DNA from: Paraburkholderia sp. BL23I1N1
Lineage (GTDB): Bacteria > Pseudomonadota > Gammaproteobacteria > Burkholderiales > Burkholderiaceae
Reading direction: 5' to 3'
DNA: 64,000 nucleotides
Assembly (NCBI RefSeq): GCF_003610295.1
Contig: NZ_RAPV01000001.1
Span: forward strand, 744,001 to 808,000
A program made the translations under genes and the position numbers. Shown in pieces: positions 37,932-46,804 of the stretch (the first letter of the stretch is position 1; each line of letters begins with the position of its first letter). The notes beneath the pieces were generated by a model. The model was given only the letters and a program-made list of their open reading frames with translations, did no database searches and was not told the origin of the DNA.

Positions 37932-39224
37932 ATGAAGCGCCGATACTGGATATACCTGTTCTTATTTTTGCTGACGGTCGTGAACTATGTCGACCGTGTG
38001 GCGTTGTCCATCGCATCGTCCCAGATAAGCAAGGAATTCTCGTTGTCGCCGGTGATGCTCGGCTACCTGTTCTCATCGTTCTTGTGGCTTTACTTCATTG
38101 CCCTCATTCCGATGGGACTGTTGGTCGACATGTACGGCACGAAGCGTTTGAACGCCTGGGGCATCGGCTTCTGGTCGCTCGCAACGGCGCTCACGGCAGC
38201 AACGGGCGGATTCGTCTCTCTTCTGGCGACTCGCTTGCTGATGGGACTCGGCGAATCGACGTCTTATCCGGCAGGCGGGCGAGTGTTGCGTGAGTGGGCT
38301 CCGGCGTCCGAGCGCGGTATCGCGACGTCTGTCTTTCACGCCGGCAGTCTTCTCGGCCCCGCAATTGGCGCAATTGGGCTCGGTTGGGTCGTCACGACCT
38401 ATGGTTGGCGCGCTGCATTTCTCGTCGCCGCTTCGATGGGTTTAGTCTGGCTGGCAGCATGGCTCATCTGGTTCCGTCAGCCTGAAGACGCAAAGTGGCT
38501 AAGTGCTGAGGAACGCAAATACATCCTCGAATCCCGTGACGCTTTCGGCACGTCCAAAGCGCCGGAACCTGAGCGCCTCGGCTTTGAAGCGCTGGTTCGC
38601 TCAAAGACCATCTGGGCTATCGCGTTCGCTCACGGTTGCGCCGTGTACGCGACGTACCTCTTCCTGACCTGGATGCCGAGCTACCTCCAGGCGGAGAAGG
38701 GCATGAGTATTACGCGAAGCGGCTTTTTTACCGCGTTCCCCTATGCCGGTGCGGCAGTGCTTGGCGTGCTGATTGGTATCTGCAGTGACCGCTATCTGCG
38801 CAACAAAAAGATTTCCGATGGCAATCGTCGCGTAGTGGTCGCTGCCTGCCTGGTGTTGTCCGCGCTCATCCTGCTGATTCCGACGGTGAACGAACTTTGG
38901 TTGGTTATGACGTTGCTGACCCTCTCACTCACCGGCTGCACGGCGGCGGTCGCATCGAATCTTTCGCTGGTCAACGACTTGCTGCCGTCGAAGAAGGACT
39001 CGGGCACCGCGATTGCCATGATTAGCACCGGTGGCAACCTGTTCGGCCTCATGGCTCCTATCGCTACCGGTTACGTCGTGTCGACGACACATAGCTATCA
39101 CGCCGGCTTCGTCATCACGGGTTTTCTGGTGCTGGCAGCTGCTGCGGCAACCCTGATGCTCACGCGTGGTCCCATCACCGTAACGGAGGCAACCAGCGAT
39201 GTATGCACTACCCGAAACGCTTGA
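37932..39224 (+). CDS. MFS transporter, ACS family (sugar acid type)
   Basis: 430-aa, twelve-helix carrier. The family start is FLLTVVNYVDRVALSIASSQ and the conserved loop after helix 4 is LLMGLGESTSYPAGGRVLRE. It resembles hexuronate/glucarate-type carriers. Its 3' end overlaps the next gene by 26 nt. Expected to import the hydroxy acid or lactone consumed by the neighbours. Confidence 0.92.
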   Translation: MKRRYWIYLFLFLLTVVNYVDRVALSIASSQISKEFSLSPVMLGYLFSSFLWLYFIALIPMGLLVDMYGTKRLNAWGIGFWSLATALTAATGGFVSLLATRLLMGLGESTSYPAGGRVLREWAPASERGIATSVFHAGSLLGPAIGAIGLGWVVTTYGWRAAFLVAASMGLVWLAAWLIWFRQPEDAKWLSAEERKYILESRDAFGTSKAPEPERLGFEALVRSKTIWAIAFAHGCAVYATYLFLTWMPSYLQAEKGMSITRSGFFTAFPYAGAAVLGVLIGICSDRYLRNKKISDGNRRVVVAACLVLSALILLIPTVNELWLVMTLLTLSLTGCTAAVASNLSLVNDLLPSKKDSGTAIAMISTGGNLFGLMAPIATGYVVSTTHSYHAGFVITGFLVLAAAAATLMLTRGPITVTEATSDVCTTRNA

Positions 39225-40119
39225 AGCCAAGCCGTTCGCACGCTTACCGGACGAACTGCGCACCGGCACCGAGACAAGCGAATGGAACGCGGGCCAACCG
39301 GCTGGACTGCATGCCTCGAGCTTCCTTGAAGGACCGTCTTTTGACCGCAATGGGATTCTCTGGTGCGTCGATGTAGTCAACGGCCGAATCCTGAATATCG
39401 ACCAGAATGGCGAATTCTCGGTTGCTGTCGAATACGACGGTTGGCCTAACGGGCTCAAGATTCGCGAAGATGGTCTCGTGTTCATCGCTGACTACAAGCA
39501 CGGCATCATGATGCATGAGCCCGGCTCGAAGGTTGTGAAGCCGTTCCTGGTGCGAGCCGGCGTGGAGCGATTCAAGGCCGTCAATGACTTGTTTTTCGCG
39601 ACCGACGGTGACCTCATTTTTACCGACCAGGGACTCACGGGCCTGCACGACCCGACCGGACGTGTCTTCCGCGTGAGGCGAGATGGAAGGGTCGATTGCC
39701 TGCTATCGAATGTGCCCAGCCCGAACGGTCTGGTGATGGACCTCGATGAACACGCGCTGCTGCTCGCGGTAACGCGTGTGAACGCGGTGTGGCGAGTGCC
39801 AATCCTCAACGGTGGTGTCGCAAAGGTCGGTACGTTCATCCAGCTTTCGGGCGGCGTTGGCCCTGATGGGCTGGCGCTCGATTCCTCGGGCGGTCTGCTG
39901 GTTGCCCATGCTGGTATGGGCGCCGTCTGGGTCTTCAACGCACGAGGCGAGCCGACCTACCGTGTAAATACGCCGGCCGGCAATCTCTCCACGAATCTAG
40001 CTTTCGGCGGACCTGAGAACCGGGACATCTTTATCACTGAATCTCGCAGCGCTCAAATTTATCGAGCACGCGTCGAGGTTCCAGGGAAAGTGATGGTCTC
40101 GCACCGGACCGCAGGCTAA
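39199..40119 (+). CDS. SMP-30/gluconolactonase family protein
   Basis: 306-aa six-bladed beta-propeller lactonase. The metal-binding pieces are LEGPSFDRNGILWCVDVVNG, GWPNGLKIREDGLVFIADYK, AVNDLFFATDGDLIFTDQG and SPNGLVMDLDEHALLLA. The start is inside the end of the MFS gene. It probably opens a sugar lactone to the acid handled by the dehydrogenase and aldolase of the same operon. Confidence 0.9.
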   Translation: MYALPETLEAKPFARLPDELRTGTETSEWNAGQPAGLHASSFLEGPSFDRNGILWCVDVVNGRILNIDQNGEFSVAVEYDGWPNGLKIREDGLVFIADYKHGIMMHEPGSKVVKPFLVRAGVERFKAVNDLFFATDGDLIFTDQGLTGLHDPTGRVFRVRRDGRVDCLLSNVPSPNGLVMDLDEHALLLAVTRVNAVWRVPILNGGVAKVGTFIQLSGGVGPDGLALDSSGGLLVAHAGMGAVWVFNARGEPTYRVNTPAGNLSTNLAFGGPENRDIFITESRSAQIYRARVEVPGKVMVSHRTAG

Positions 40120-40134
40120 CGGCACGTCATAGCG

Positions 40135-40155
40135 GGTGGAGCAACTTGCTCCGCC
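40135..40155 (+). terminator. Terminator-like hairpin after the SMP-30 gene
   Basis: Near-perfect inverted repeat GGTGGAGCAA/TTGCTCCGCC 16 nt after the stop. No T-run follows. The rest of the 40120-40430 gap contains another small hairpin (AGGTGGA/TCCACCT, 40387-40404), just past the stop of the minus-strand acylphosphatase gene, and no gene. Confidence 0.45.
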
Positions 40156-40430
40156 AGGCTGCCGCCGTCGCCACCCATCTGTTTCTCTTGCTAGCCAAGG
40201 AGTTGCCACCTTGTCCGACGATGCACATGTCGCGTATCCAGTCTAAGACAGCCATACACTGTCTGCACTGTTCAACAAAGGGTGCCGGCCAGCTTTATAT
40301 GAGCCGCGACGCGGCTTATCGATGCTGCTGGGATGTTTGACCGCCCCTCGCGTCGGGAATCGTGGTGAGCTGCCCGGCATACCTGCAGGTGGAAAACTCC
40401 ACCTGATTCGCCGTCGTGGATTCCGCGCCT

Positions 40431-40739
40431 TTACAGCGTGGGCAATGGCTCAAAGGAGTCAAAGCGAGCAAACGGCGGCTGCATCTCGGTCACCTCGAGC
40501 GTTTCGACCAGCGCCGCGGACATGCCCTCGCTTAGCCAGACGCACATGTCGGCAAGCTGCTCCGGTGAACCCTGCAGCATTACCTCCACCGAGCCGTCCA
40601 TGCGGTTCCGTACCCATCCGGTGACGCCTGCTGCCTGGGCCTGGCGTACGCAGGCTTCCCGATAGCCGATGCCCTGCACCTGGCCACGCACCTGCACCAG
40701 CCGAGTCTCAAGCATTCCATCATTGTTGTTGGTTTCCAC
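40431..40739 (-). CDS. acyP: Acylphosphatase
   Basis: 102-aa cytosolic enzyme hydrolysing carboxyl-phosphate bonds. Both active-site residues are visible: Arg in GQVQGIGYREACV and Asn in GWVRNRMDGSVEV. Slightly longer at the C-terminus than the 90-residue family norm. It lies 58 nt downstream of the hybrid kinase gene on the same strand. Confidence 0.93.
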   Translation of the reverse strand: METNNNDGMLETRLVQVRGQVQGIGYREACVRQAQAAGVTGWVRNRMDGSVEVMLQGSPEQLADMCVWLSEGMSAALVETLEVTEMQPPFARFDSFEPLPTL

Positions 40740-40797
40740 GTGTGTGGTCCTTGCAAAGTATTCACGCAGCCTCGCCGTTCAATGAAATGGCCGGGTT

Positions 40798-42555
40798 CTA
40801 TGAGCGCCGCATGACATCCGCCAGGTCATCAAGCGACAGTGGCTTGGTGAGATGGAAGTCAAATACCCGTTCGTCGGTCTGCGGTCCGCTGGCGGCATCG
40901 GTATGGCCCGTCAACGCGACCAGCTTCGTCTGGCAGCACTGGGCCCGAAGGCGGAGCAGTTGCGCAAGCTCGAGGCCATCCATGCCGGGCATGGTGATAT
41001 CAACCAGGGCAACATCCGGGATGAACGATTCCACAATCGAGAGCGCGTCGGGTCCGCTCTGAGCCCGTTTCACCTGATGTCCATCGAGCTCCAGCAAAGT
41101 GCCCAGTGCCTCCATGGTGTCCGCGTTGTCGTCGACGAGGAGGATGCGAATCGGCGCCATCGGGCGGCTCGTGGTGACAACGGGTTCATCGATGCTTTCG
41201 CAGACAACGGGGAGCTGTACGGTGACTTCTGTCCCTTGACCTTCGCCCTCGCTTGCAATGGTAACCGTGCCGTTGTGTGCGGCGACCAGATGCTTCACAA
41301 CCGCCAGTCCGATTCCGAGTCCACCTTCTGCATGCCCTCGCGCTGACGCCGCCTGGGTAAACATGTCGAAGACGTGCGGCAGCAGTGACGATGAAATGCC
41401 CGCGCCGTTGTCCTTCACCGTGATGACCGCATGGCGAACCGACGGGTCGTGTGACCCGGTGCTAAGGTCCGGCGCGTCTACGGATAAAGAAATGTCGCCG
41501 CCGGGAGGGGTATATTTCACCGCGTTCGTCAACAAATTCGATATGACCTGGGTGAGTCGAGCCGCGTCGGCGTGAACGGTTACCGGATACGGCGGAACGG
41601 TGACATGCAGGCGGTGCTCACCGTTTCTGGCATCGGCCTTCATCGCGGTCACCGCATCGGCCACGATATCCTGGAGCAACCCGTACGATGGGCGCACGGA
41701 CAATTTGCCGTGCCTTATCCGGGACGCGTCGAGCAGGTCTCCGACAAGCCGTTTCAGTATCCGCATCTGCCTGTCGGCAATGCCCAACGCAGCCAGCACA
41801 GCGGAATTGTCTGTAGCGAGTTTTCGTGCGACCGTCAGGGCGCTGTCGATGGGCGCAAGGGGATTGCGTAGTTCATGACTCAGGGTCGCAATGAAGTCAT
41901 CCTTGCGTGATTCTTCCAGGGCCAGTGCATTCGTGGCCGCCTCAGCTTCCGCCGCCCGTGCTTCCGCATCAGCCTTTGCCCGGGTCATCGTGAGCGCGGC
42001 GCAGGTGAAGTTCGCGAGGCTGGTCAGGATTCGGCGGTCCTCCGCGTCGAAAAGATGCTCCCCGTCGTGAGACATGACCCACAGGGTGCCCCACGGTTCA
42101 GGTTGGCCTGGAATCGGCGCGACCAGTTCTTCGATAATCTCGGGGGAAACATCATTCAGGCAGGCGAAGTGGCGCTGGGGAAACGAAAACAGTTGTCCTG
42201 CAGCTAGTTCGAGCGTCAAGCCGCTCGGGCTATCTGCAATCGGGGTGGTGGTGCCCAACGTGTCAACACATGCGCCCGAAACCGCGACCCAGCGGAACAC
42301 AGGGGTGCCGTCAGTGTCGGTTTCCAGCAGGCCGATGCCCGCGCTACCCGCTTCACACAAACTGAGTGCCATGTCAGAGAGCGTCTGCAGCATGGCGCCG
42401 TCGGACGAAGTAAGTGCCTGCGCCAGACAGTGCATCGCGCTGCTTTCTGCCGCATAGTCGGGCGGACGATGCGCGCGCGTGTCGAGCGTCGGCGTGACAA
42501 GACCGTCCTCGCGCCGCGCGCGGTCCGCTGCGGATGACGCAGACAGTGCGGCCAT
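40798..42555 (-). CDS. Hybrid sensor histidine kinase (GAF-HisKA-HATPase-REC)
   Basis: 585-aa soluble kinase. Domains in order: a GAF-like sensor (about 40-190), a coiled coil (about 195-225), the phospho-acceptor His in FIATLSHELRNPLAP, the ATPase with N-box NLLTNAVKYTPPGG, G1 KDNGAGI and G2 GGLGIGLAVVKHL, then a C-terminal receiver with DVALVDITMPGMDG. No membrane segment is seen. The start at 42555 has TGGAGG upstream; the frame is open to 42684. It is divergent from a single-domain response regulator at 42736, a likely partner in a phosphorelay. Confidence 0.9.
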   Translation of the reverse strand: MAALSASSAADRARREDGLVTPTLDTRAHRPPDYAAESSAMHCLAQALTSSDGAMLQTLSDMALSLCEAGSAGIGLLETDTDGTPVFRWVAVSGACVDTLGTTTPIADSPSGLTLELAAGQLFSFPQRHFACLNDVSPEIIEELVAPIPGQPEPWGTLWVMSHDGEHLFDAEDRRILTSLANFTCAALTMTRAKADAEARAAEAEAATNALALEESRKDDFIATLSHELRNPLAPIDSALTVARKLATDNSAVLAALGIADRQMRILKRLVGDLLDASRIRHGKLSVRPSYGLLQDIVADAVTAMKADARNGEHRLHVTVPPYPVTVHADAARLTQVISNLLTNAVKYTPPGGDISLSVDAPDLSTGSHDPSVRHAVITVKDNGAGISSSLLPHVFDMFTQAASARGHAEGGLGIGLAVVKHLVAAHNGTVTIASEGEGQGTEVTVQLPVVCESIDEPVVTTSRPMAPIRILLVDDNADTMEALGTLLELDGHQVKRAQSGPDALSIVESFIPDVALVDITMPGMDGLELAQLLRLRAQCCQTKLVALTGHTDAASGPQTDERVFDFHLTKPLSLDDLADVMRRS

Positions 42556-42735
42556 ATAGCCTCCAGGTTGTAATCGGTGTGTGGCCGCACGGAAGAAATT
42601 ACCATGCAGAATGAATTGTAGGCGCTGCATCACAAAGGCCCGGTGTAACAATGCCCGCCAGGCCGCCGACGAGCCTGGGTACAACTATTGCTGCACTACA
42701 CCATTACCCTTTGTGGTTTAAACGCGGCTCCTGGA

Positions 42736-43125
42736 ATGGCGACAGTACTGCTCGTGGATGATGACCCGAATATTCTGCGCCCGCTTCGAGTGCTGGTGGA
42801 GCGGGAAGGATACCGCGTGCTTACGGCGGAGGATGGACAGGCCGCACTCGCGGTCGCCGCCATCGAGAGTCCGGGGCTGATTGTGACCGACTGGATGATG
42901 CCGCACCTGGACGGCGTCGACCTGTGCCGGCGCTTGAAGGGCGACACCGCTACGGCTGACATTCCGGTGGTCATGCTGTCGGCCGCGCTACCGCCTGAAC
43001 CAGAGGAGCCGCTGTGGGATGTGCTATTGCTCAAGCCGGCCCCCATTGGCCGGTTGATAGAGGCGATTCATGGCCTGCTCGACGGAGCGCCCCCGGAAGT
43101 ACCGGGGCGGAAGTCCAGCCACTAA
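42736..43125 (+). CDS. Single-domain response regulator
   Basis: 129-aa receiver domain without output domain. The acidic pocket is VLLVDDDPN, the phospho-acceptor Asp is in GLIVTDWMMPHLDG and the conserved Lys is in VLLLKPAPIGRL. The start MATVLLVDDD is chosen because the receiver begins there; the frame is open from 42688. Divergent from the hybrid kinase gene. Confidence 0.88.
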   Translation: MATVLLVDDDPNILRPLRVLVEREGYRVLTAEDGQAALAVAAIESPGLIVTDWMMPHLDGVDLCRRLKGDTATADIPVVMLSAALPPEPEEPLWDVLLLKPAPIGRLIEAIHGLLDGAPPEVPGRKSSH

Positions 43126-43163
43126 CATTCGATATTGGGTTCCCGTCATTTGAACGGTAGATT

Positions 43164-43216
43164 TGCTGCACTATAGGGAAGCGAAACTTCTCTTCTTGCC
43201 TCCCTATAGTGCAGCA
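43164..43216. repeat. Perfect 16-bp inverted repeat with 21-nt loop
   Basis: TGCTGCACTATAGGGA at 43164-43179 is exactly mirrored at 43201-43216. It lies 38 nt after the response-regulator stop. It has no T-tract, so a terminator, an RNA processing stem or an element end are all possible. Confidence 0.7.
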
Positions 43217-43387
43217 GGTGAGTTCCAGAGTGATTAGGCTTCGCTAGAGGCGGTGATACGAACGGCTGTTCGTCAGTTGCCCATTCCGCAGAAGACTAGC
43301 GCTAAGCATTGCACGATGGCCCGGGGCCCGCACAAAAACGCTTCCCAACCTCGTTAGCGCGGGTATGCGACCGCGGCAAACGACTCG

Positions 43388-43588
43388 TCATCGACTCCCT
43401 CGAGGTGTGGCGTTGCCGCGCCCGCCGCCTGAGGGATTTCCAGTCGTACTGGGCCAATTGCCGCCGGAAGAGCCACTTCCCGGCCGGCCGCCACTCCCGC
43501 CCGATTTGGCCCCACTGGACGGGCCTTTCGATGCGCCGCCCGAGTTGCCGCGCGCGCCACCTTGGCCGCCACCTGTTCCTTTGGTCAT
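43388..43588 (-). CDS. Small glycine/serine-rich protein
   Basis: 66-aa low-complexity protein starting MTKGTGGGQGGARGNSGGAS. GGAG lies 6 nt before the ATG at 43588; an earlier ATG at 43594 is too close to it. The composition (Gly, Ser, Arg, Lys, Pro) suggests a disordered, basic, possibly nucleic-acid- or envelope-associated protein. No family recognised. Confidence 0.5.
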   Translation of the reverse strand: MTKGTGGGQGGARGNSGGASKGPSSGAKSGGSGGRPGSGSSGGNWPSTTGNPSGGGRGNATPRGSR

Positions 43589-43778
43589 CGCCATCTCCGT
43601 TGCATATATTGAGTTCTACTAGCCGTTTTCGATGAGTCGGATTGCGCATGGCAATCAAGACTGTCACCCAAAGATACTCCTACTCTTGACGAGCGGCATG
43701 CGCCAGACGGGCCTTATGCACCGAGTTGGTAAAATCACCATGTCTCTATCAACCAACCGAACAATCAAGCGTCGTTGA

Positions 43779-44282
43779 ATGGACATCTTCTACTACTGGC
43801 AAAAGCTCGAAACCAACCTCAAGAACCGTGAGGTCGGGTACTTTGGTTCCAACAACCCAAAGCTCTCGGAACTCGCGGGACGATTACCCCAGCGAGTCTG
43901 GGTATTCAAGACGCCGAAGGGCATGAAAGGTTCAATTCAGCTAGTAGGGTCGCTGATGGTCTGCGATGAGCCGCGCGTTGCAGTCAGCACTGACTACCCG
44001 AACGTGATTTACTACGACCCGTTCTCGCCCGAGTCGGTCATCTACACGGACTCAAATACGCCTGAGCGAATAGCCGAAGTCTCAGGATACTTTCAGTACC
44101 GGTTTCACTCAGCGTTCAGTGCCAACTTCAACGGCGACGCTGGAATACAGCCGCTGGAAACCAATGTGGTGCGGGGCCTGGAGGCAAAGGTGGCCAACTG
44201 GTCTAAGGTCCAGATGCTCGAACGGGTCAAGGAACCCGAGAAGGTGTACCCCATCAACCCATTCGCTCAGCAAACCCGGTGA
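43779..44282 (+). CDS. Hypothetical protein, intact copy of a duplicated gene end
   Basis: 167-aa protein starting MDIFYYWQKLETNLKNREVG, soluble, no recognised domain. Its last about 40 codons (NVVRGLEAKVANWSKVQMLE onward) recur as a broken fragment at 48031-48150, just before the dnaE2 stop. Immediately after its own stop, 44283-44305 resembles the last codons of dnaE2. It therefore marks the left side of the duplication around the retron. Confidence 0.6.
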   Translation: MDIFYYWQKLETNLKNREVGYFGSNNPKLSELAGRLPQRVWVFKTPKGMKGSIQLVGSLMVCDEPRVAVSTDYPNVIYYDPFSPESVIYTDSNTPERIAEVSGYFQYRFHSAFSANFNGDAGIQPLETNVVRGLEAKVANWSKVQMLERVKEPEKVYPINPFAQQTR

Positions 44283-44372
44283 CAGATGCGACATGTCAAT
44301 GCGGCGTCAGGCCCGCTCTATGTTTCGCCCGACGATAGCCCACGCAATCGACGGCGCAGCGCCTTTCCCGCA

Positions 44373-44591
44373 TTAACCGTGGCTATCGACCCACGCGCGA
44401 CACCACGCAAGGCCTGCTGATTCTGCCTCTTCATCAGTATCGAATGCGTCGAGCACCCCAGACGCCGCCACGACCTTCGAGTCGCGCATAATTGTGCCGC
44501 TGCTGGCGAAGCGCTCCGGTCGCAAGATGTCGTCCTGCTGAAGGATGGCATGGCCCCACAGGGTGTATCCACGGTATTTGTCAGTCTGCAT
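44373..44591 (-). CDS. Small CV_2116-like protein
   Basis: 72-aa protein, MQTDKYRGYTLWGHAILQQD to AGLAWCRAWVDSHG. The pattern (YRGY..WGHA, then VLDAFDTDEEAESAGLAWCR) resembles the small CV_2116 domain proteins common in Burkholderiales; this is recalled, not searched. AGGG lies upstream of the ATG at 44591. Role unknown. It lies between the duplicated gene end and the retron. Confidence 0.5.
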   Translation of the reverse strand: MQTDKYRGYTLWGHAILQQDDILRPERFASSGTIMRDSKVVAASGVLDAFDTDEEAESAGLAWCRAWVDSHG

Positions 44592-44663
44592 CTGTCGACC
44601 CTTGTCGGTCCTCCGTCCGCTTCTCGTCAATGATTGCCTAAACTCGAGCGGCTCGACAAGTAT

Positions 44664-44825
44664 CTACTGCTTGAGCCGTGCAGTGTCGATTCCTGCCATC
44701 TTCAACGTAGCGTCAATCACCTTCAGCTCTTGGCCGAAATCAAGCGGCCATTCCTCACCGTCGCATCGTACGGTCATGCCGTTATGCATCGAAATCAGAT
44801 GACGCGCGTTGAACAGGGCGTCCAC
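44664..44825 (-). CDS. Small protein or relic, copy B of the MTVRCDGE family
   Basis: Minus-strand frame VDALFNARHLISMHNGMTVR and on to a stop at 44664. Possible starts are GTG 44825 or ATG 44789. It matches the truncated copy at 31840. A separate frame just upstream begins MSKADGNQSL and would join this one by a single shift, so this copy too may be broken. Confidence 0.4.
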   Translation of the reverse strand: MDALFNARHLISMHNGMTVRCDGEEWPLDFGQELKVIDATLKMAGIDTARLKQ

Positions 44826-44907
44826 AAGCTTTGATTCCCGTCCGCCTTGCTCATTTTTATTCGACGCTGACTTTCGCTTGGGCCTGGAACATGATATGTT
44901 TCTCGGC

Positions 44908-45028
44908 GTCTGCGGACAGATTTATTATCGCGCTTCGCGATAAATGGAAGTAATGCGCAGAGGCGCTGCCCTCGCATTTCGTAGCGACCGTTTCGCGGAT
45001 GATACGTTGCCAAAGAGTGTCCGCAGAC
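44908..45028 (+). ncRNA. Retron msr-msd RNA, Ec67-like
   Basis: An 11-nt perfect inverted repeat GTCTGCGGACA (44908-44918) and TGTCCGCAGAC (45018-45028) has the position of the retron a1/a2 pair, enclosing 99 nt and ending 18 nt before the RT start codon. Directly after a1 comes CAGATTTATT, close to the CAGATTTGTT that follows a1 in Ec67 as I remember it, providing a candidate branching G. Inside are an 8-bp hairpin (44925-44943, loop CTT) fitting msr and a longer stem AATGCG/CGCATT (44952-44978) fitting msd. Confidence 0.78.
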
Positions 45029-45046
45029 ACTCATCTCTTATGCCGA

Positions 45047-46804
45047 ATGACAAAGCCTACTCATATCGCGCAGCTGCGCTCACAGAAGTCGCTTCACGGA
45101 CTTGCAAGGTTGTTGGGGTATGAGCCAAAAGGCCTTGCATATGTTGTGTACGGAATAGCCGACGGGTCTAAGTACATAGATTTTCCGATTGCTAAACGAA
45201 GCGGTGGAACTCGGACTATTAGCGCGCCGGTCAAGGAGTTGAAACTTCTCCAGGCCCGCGTTTCTGAGTTGCTGGCCAACTGTGCCGAGGAAATTGAGAC
45301 CGAGCGGGGGAAAAGGAATAAATTTTCCCATGGTTTTCGGAAAAATCATTCAATCTTGACAAACGCCACAGTGCACCGTGGGAAGAGATACGTATTCAAC
45401 GTCGACCTGAGTAATTTTTTTGGTACGATTCACTTCGGTCGAATCACAGGTTTTTTTGCGAAAAATCGATACTTCACGCTTGACCCGGTCATCGCGAGGA
45501 TATTGGCGCAGATAGCTTGTCACAACAAAGTTTTGCCGCAAGGCAGCCCTTGTTCACCCGCAATTTCGAATCTTGTCGCTCATATTCTTGATGTGCGGAT
45601 GGCGGAATTGGCCGCGCGCCACGATTGTTTCTACTCGCGATATGCGGATGACCTAACATTTTCGACAAACCGAAAAGAGTTTCCGACGTCGATTGCTTCG
45701 CGAATCGGCGACTCTAACGAATGGGCCCCAGGGAAATCACTGTTGAGAATCGTGAGGGACTCTCGTTTCGAGTTGAATCATAGTAAGACGAGAATGCAAT
45801 TTCACAGGTTTCGGCAGGATGTGACCGGCGTAATCGTTAACAGGAAGCTGAACGTCCCAAGCGAGTATGTAAGAAGTGTTCGGGCAATGGTGAATACGTT
45901 CGTCAAGACGGAAAAGTTTCAGGTGAAGAAGTTGTACCGAAATGACACCGGTGCTTGGGAATACAAAGAGGTAGCTGGAACAAAGGAACAACTCCGCGGG
46001 ATGCTGAGTTTCATCGATAGCGTGCGTGTCTTTCCGCAAAAGAAGCTCGCGATGGAAAAGAAGGATAAGCGAGAACAACGCATTCCTCGGGTAGAGCTGA
46101 AGGATATGGACGGAGCTTCTCGCACATATCGCCGGTATTTGCAGTACACGCAATTCTTTAATCCAGAGTTCCCTTTCGTTATCTGCGAAGGCAAGACGGA
46201 TAATGTCTATATCAAATGCGCGCTCCGACAACTCGCAGATTCGTATCCGCAGCTCGTTTCAAAGACAGCGTCAGGAAAAAAGCTCTTGCTCAATTTCTTC
46301 AACTACACGAAGGTGGCAGACAGGATTCTGCATCTGGGGGGCGGTACTGGAGATTTTCGGAGTTTTATCGCAACATATGGCAGCGAATTCAAAGGGTTCC
46401 TCAGTGCATCGAAGCGGAATCCGGTAATTCTGTTGATTGATAACGATGACGGGACGAAGGCGATATTTTCCTCCGTTAAGGAAGCGACTAAAAGCAAAAA
46501 TCCCATCGATGGCAGTGAGATGTTTTATCACATCTCCGACAATTTCTACGTTGTAGCGATTCCCCGCTTGGGTGGAAAATCGACGACTATCGAAGACTTT
46601 TTTGAGCCTGCAGTTTTGCAGACGAAACTTGGCACTAAAGTTTTTAGTGGAAAAGATGGCTTCGACCCCGCGACACAATATGGCAAACATTATTTTGCGG
46701 AGTATATTGTGAAAAAAGGCCAGGCCGGCATAAATTTCAAGGGATTTCATCCAATCTTGGAACGCTTAGTCGCAGTGCTGACGGCACATGCCGCCAAGCC
46801 ATAG
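45047..46804 (+). CDS. Retron reverse transcriptase fused to a TOPRIM domain
   Basis: 585-aa protein. Residues about 30-300 are a retron RT with FNVDLSNFFGTIHFGRI (motif A), QGSPCSPAISNLVAHILD (motif B), the catalytic YADD (199-202) and the retron-specific VTG (259-261). Residues about 375-585 form a TOPRIM nuclease-like domain with Glu381 in FVICEGKTDN and the DND triad near 465 in ILLIDNDDG. This is the Ec67 (Eco2) architecture, in which the fused TOPRIM is the effector. The ATG at 45047 is chosen because the one at 44999 lies inside the ncRNA. It looks more A+T-rich than its neighbours, suggesting transfer. Confidence 0.93.
   Translation: MTKPTHIAQLRSQKSLHGLARLLGYEPKGLAYVVYGIADGSKYIDFPIAKRSGGTRTISAPVKELKLLQARVSELLANCAEEIETERGKRNKFSHGFRKNHSILTNATVHRGKRYVFNVDLSNFFGTIHFGRITGFFAKNRYFTLDPVIARILAQIACHNKVLPQGSPCSPAISNLVAHILDVRMAELAARHDCFYSRYADDLTFSTNRKEFPTSIASRIGDSNEWAPGKSLLRIVRDSRFELNHSKTRMQFHRFRQDVTGVIVNRKLNVPSEYVRSVRAMVNTFVKTEKFQVKKLYRNDTGAWEYKEVAGTKEQLRGMLSFIDSVRVFPQKKLAMEKKDKREQRIPRVELKDMDGASRTYRRYLQYTQFFNPEFPFVICEGKTDNVYIKCALRQLADSYPQLVSKTASGKKLLLNFFNYTKVADRILHLGGGTGDFRSFIATYGSEFKGFLSASKRNPVILLIDNDDGTKAIFSSVKEATKSKNPIDGSEMFYHISDNFYVVAIPRLGGKSTTIEDFFEPAVLQTKLGTKVFSGKDGFDPATQYGKHYFAEYIVKKGQAGINFKGFHPILERLVAVLTAHAAKP

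Noticed and set aside
43169..43179. CACTATAGGGA resembles the 3' half of the T7 promoter
   Set aside because: The upstream half of the promoter is absent and the bases belong to a perfect inverted repeat; chance likeness.
44999..45046. Earlier in-frame ATG for the retron RT
   Set aside because: It lies inside the msd part of the ncRNA and adds 16 residues unlike retron RT starts; ATG 45047 is preferred.
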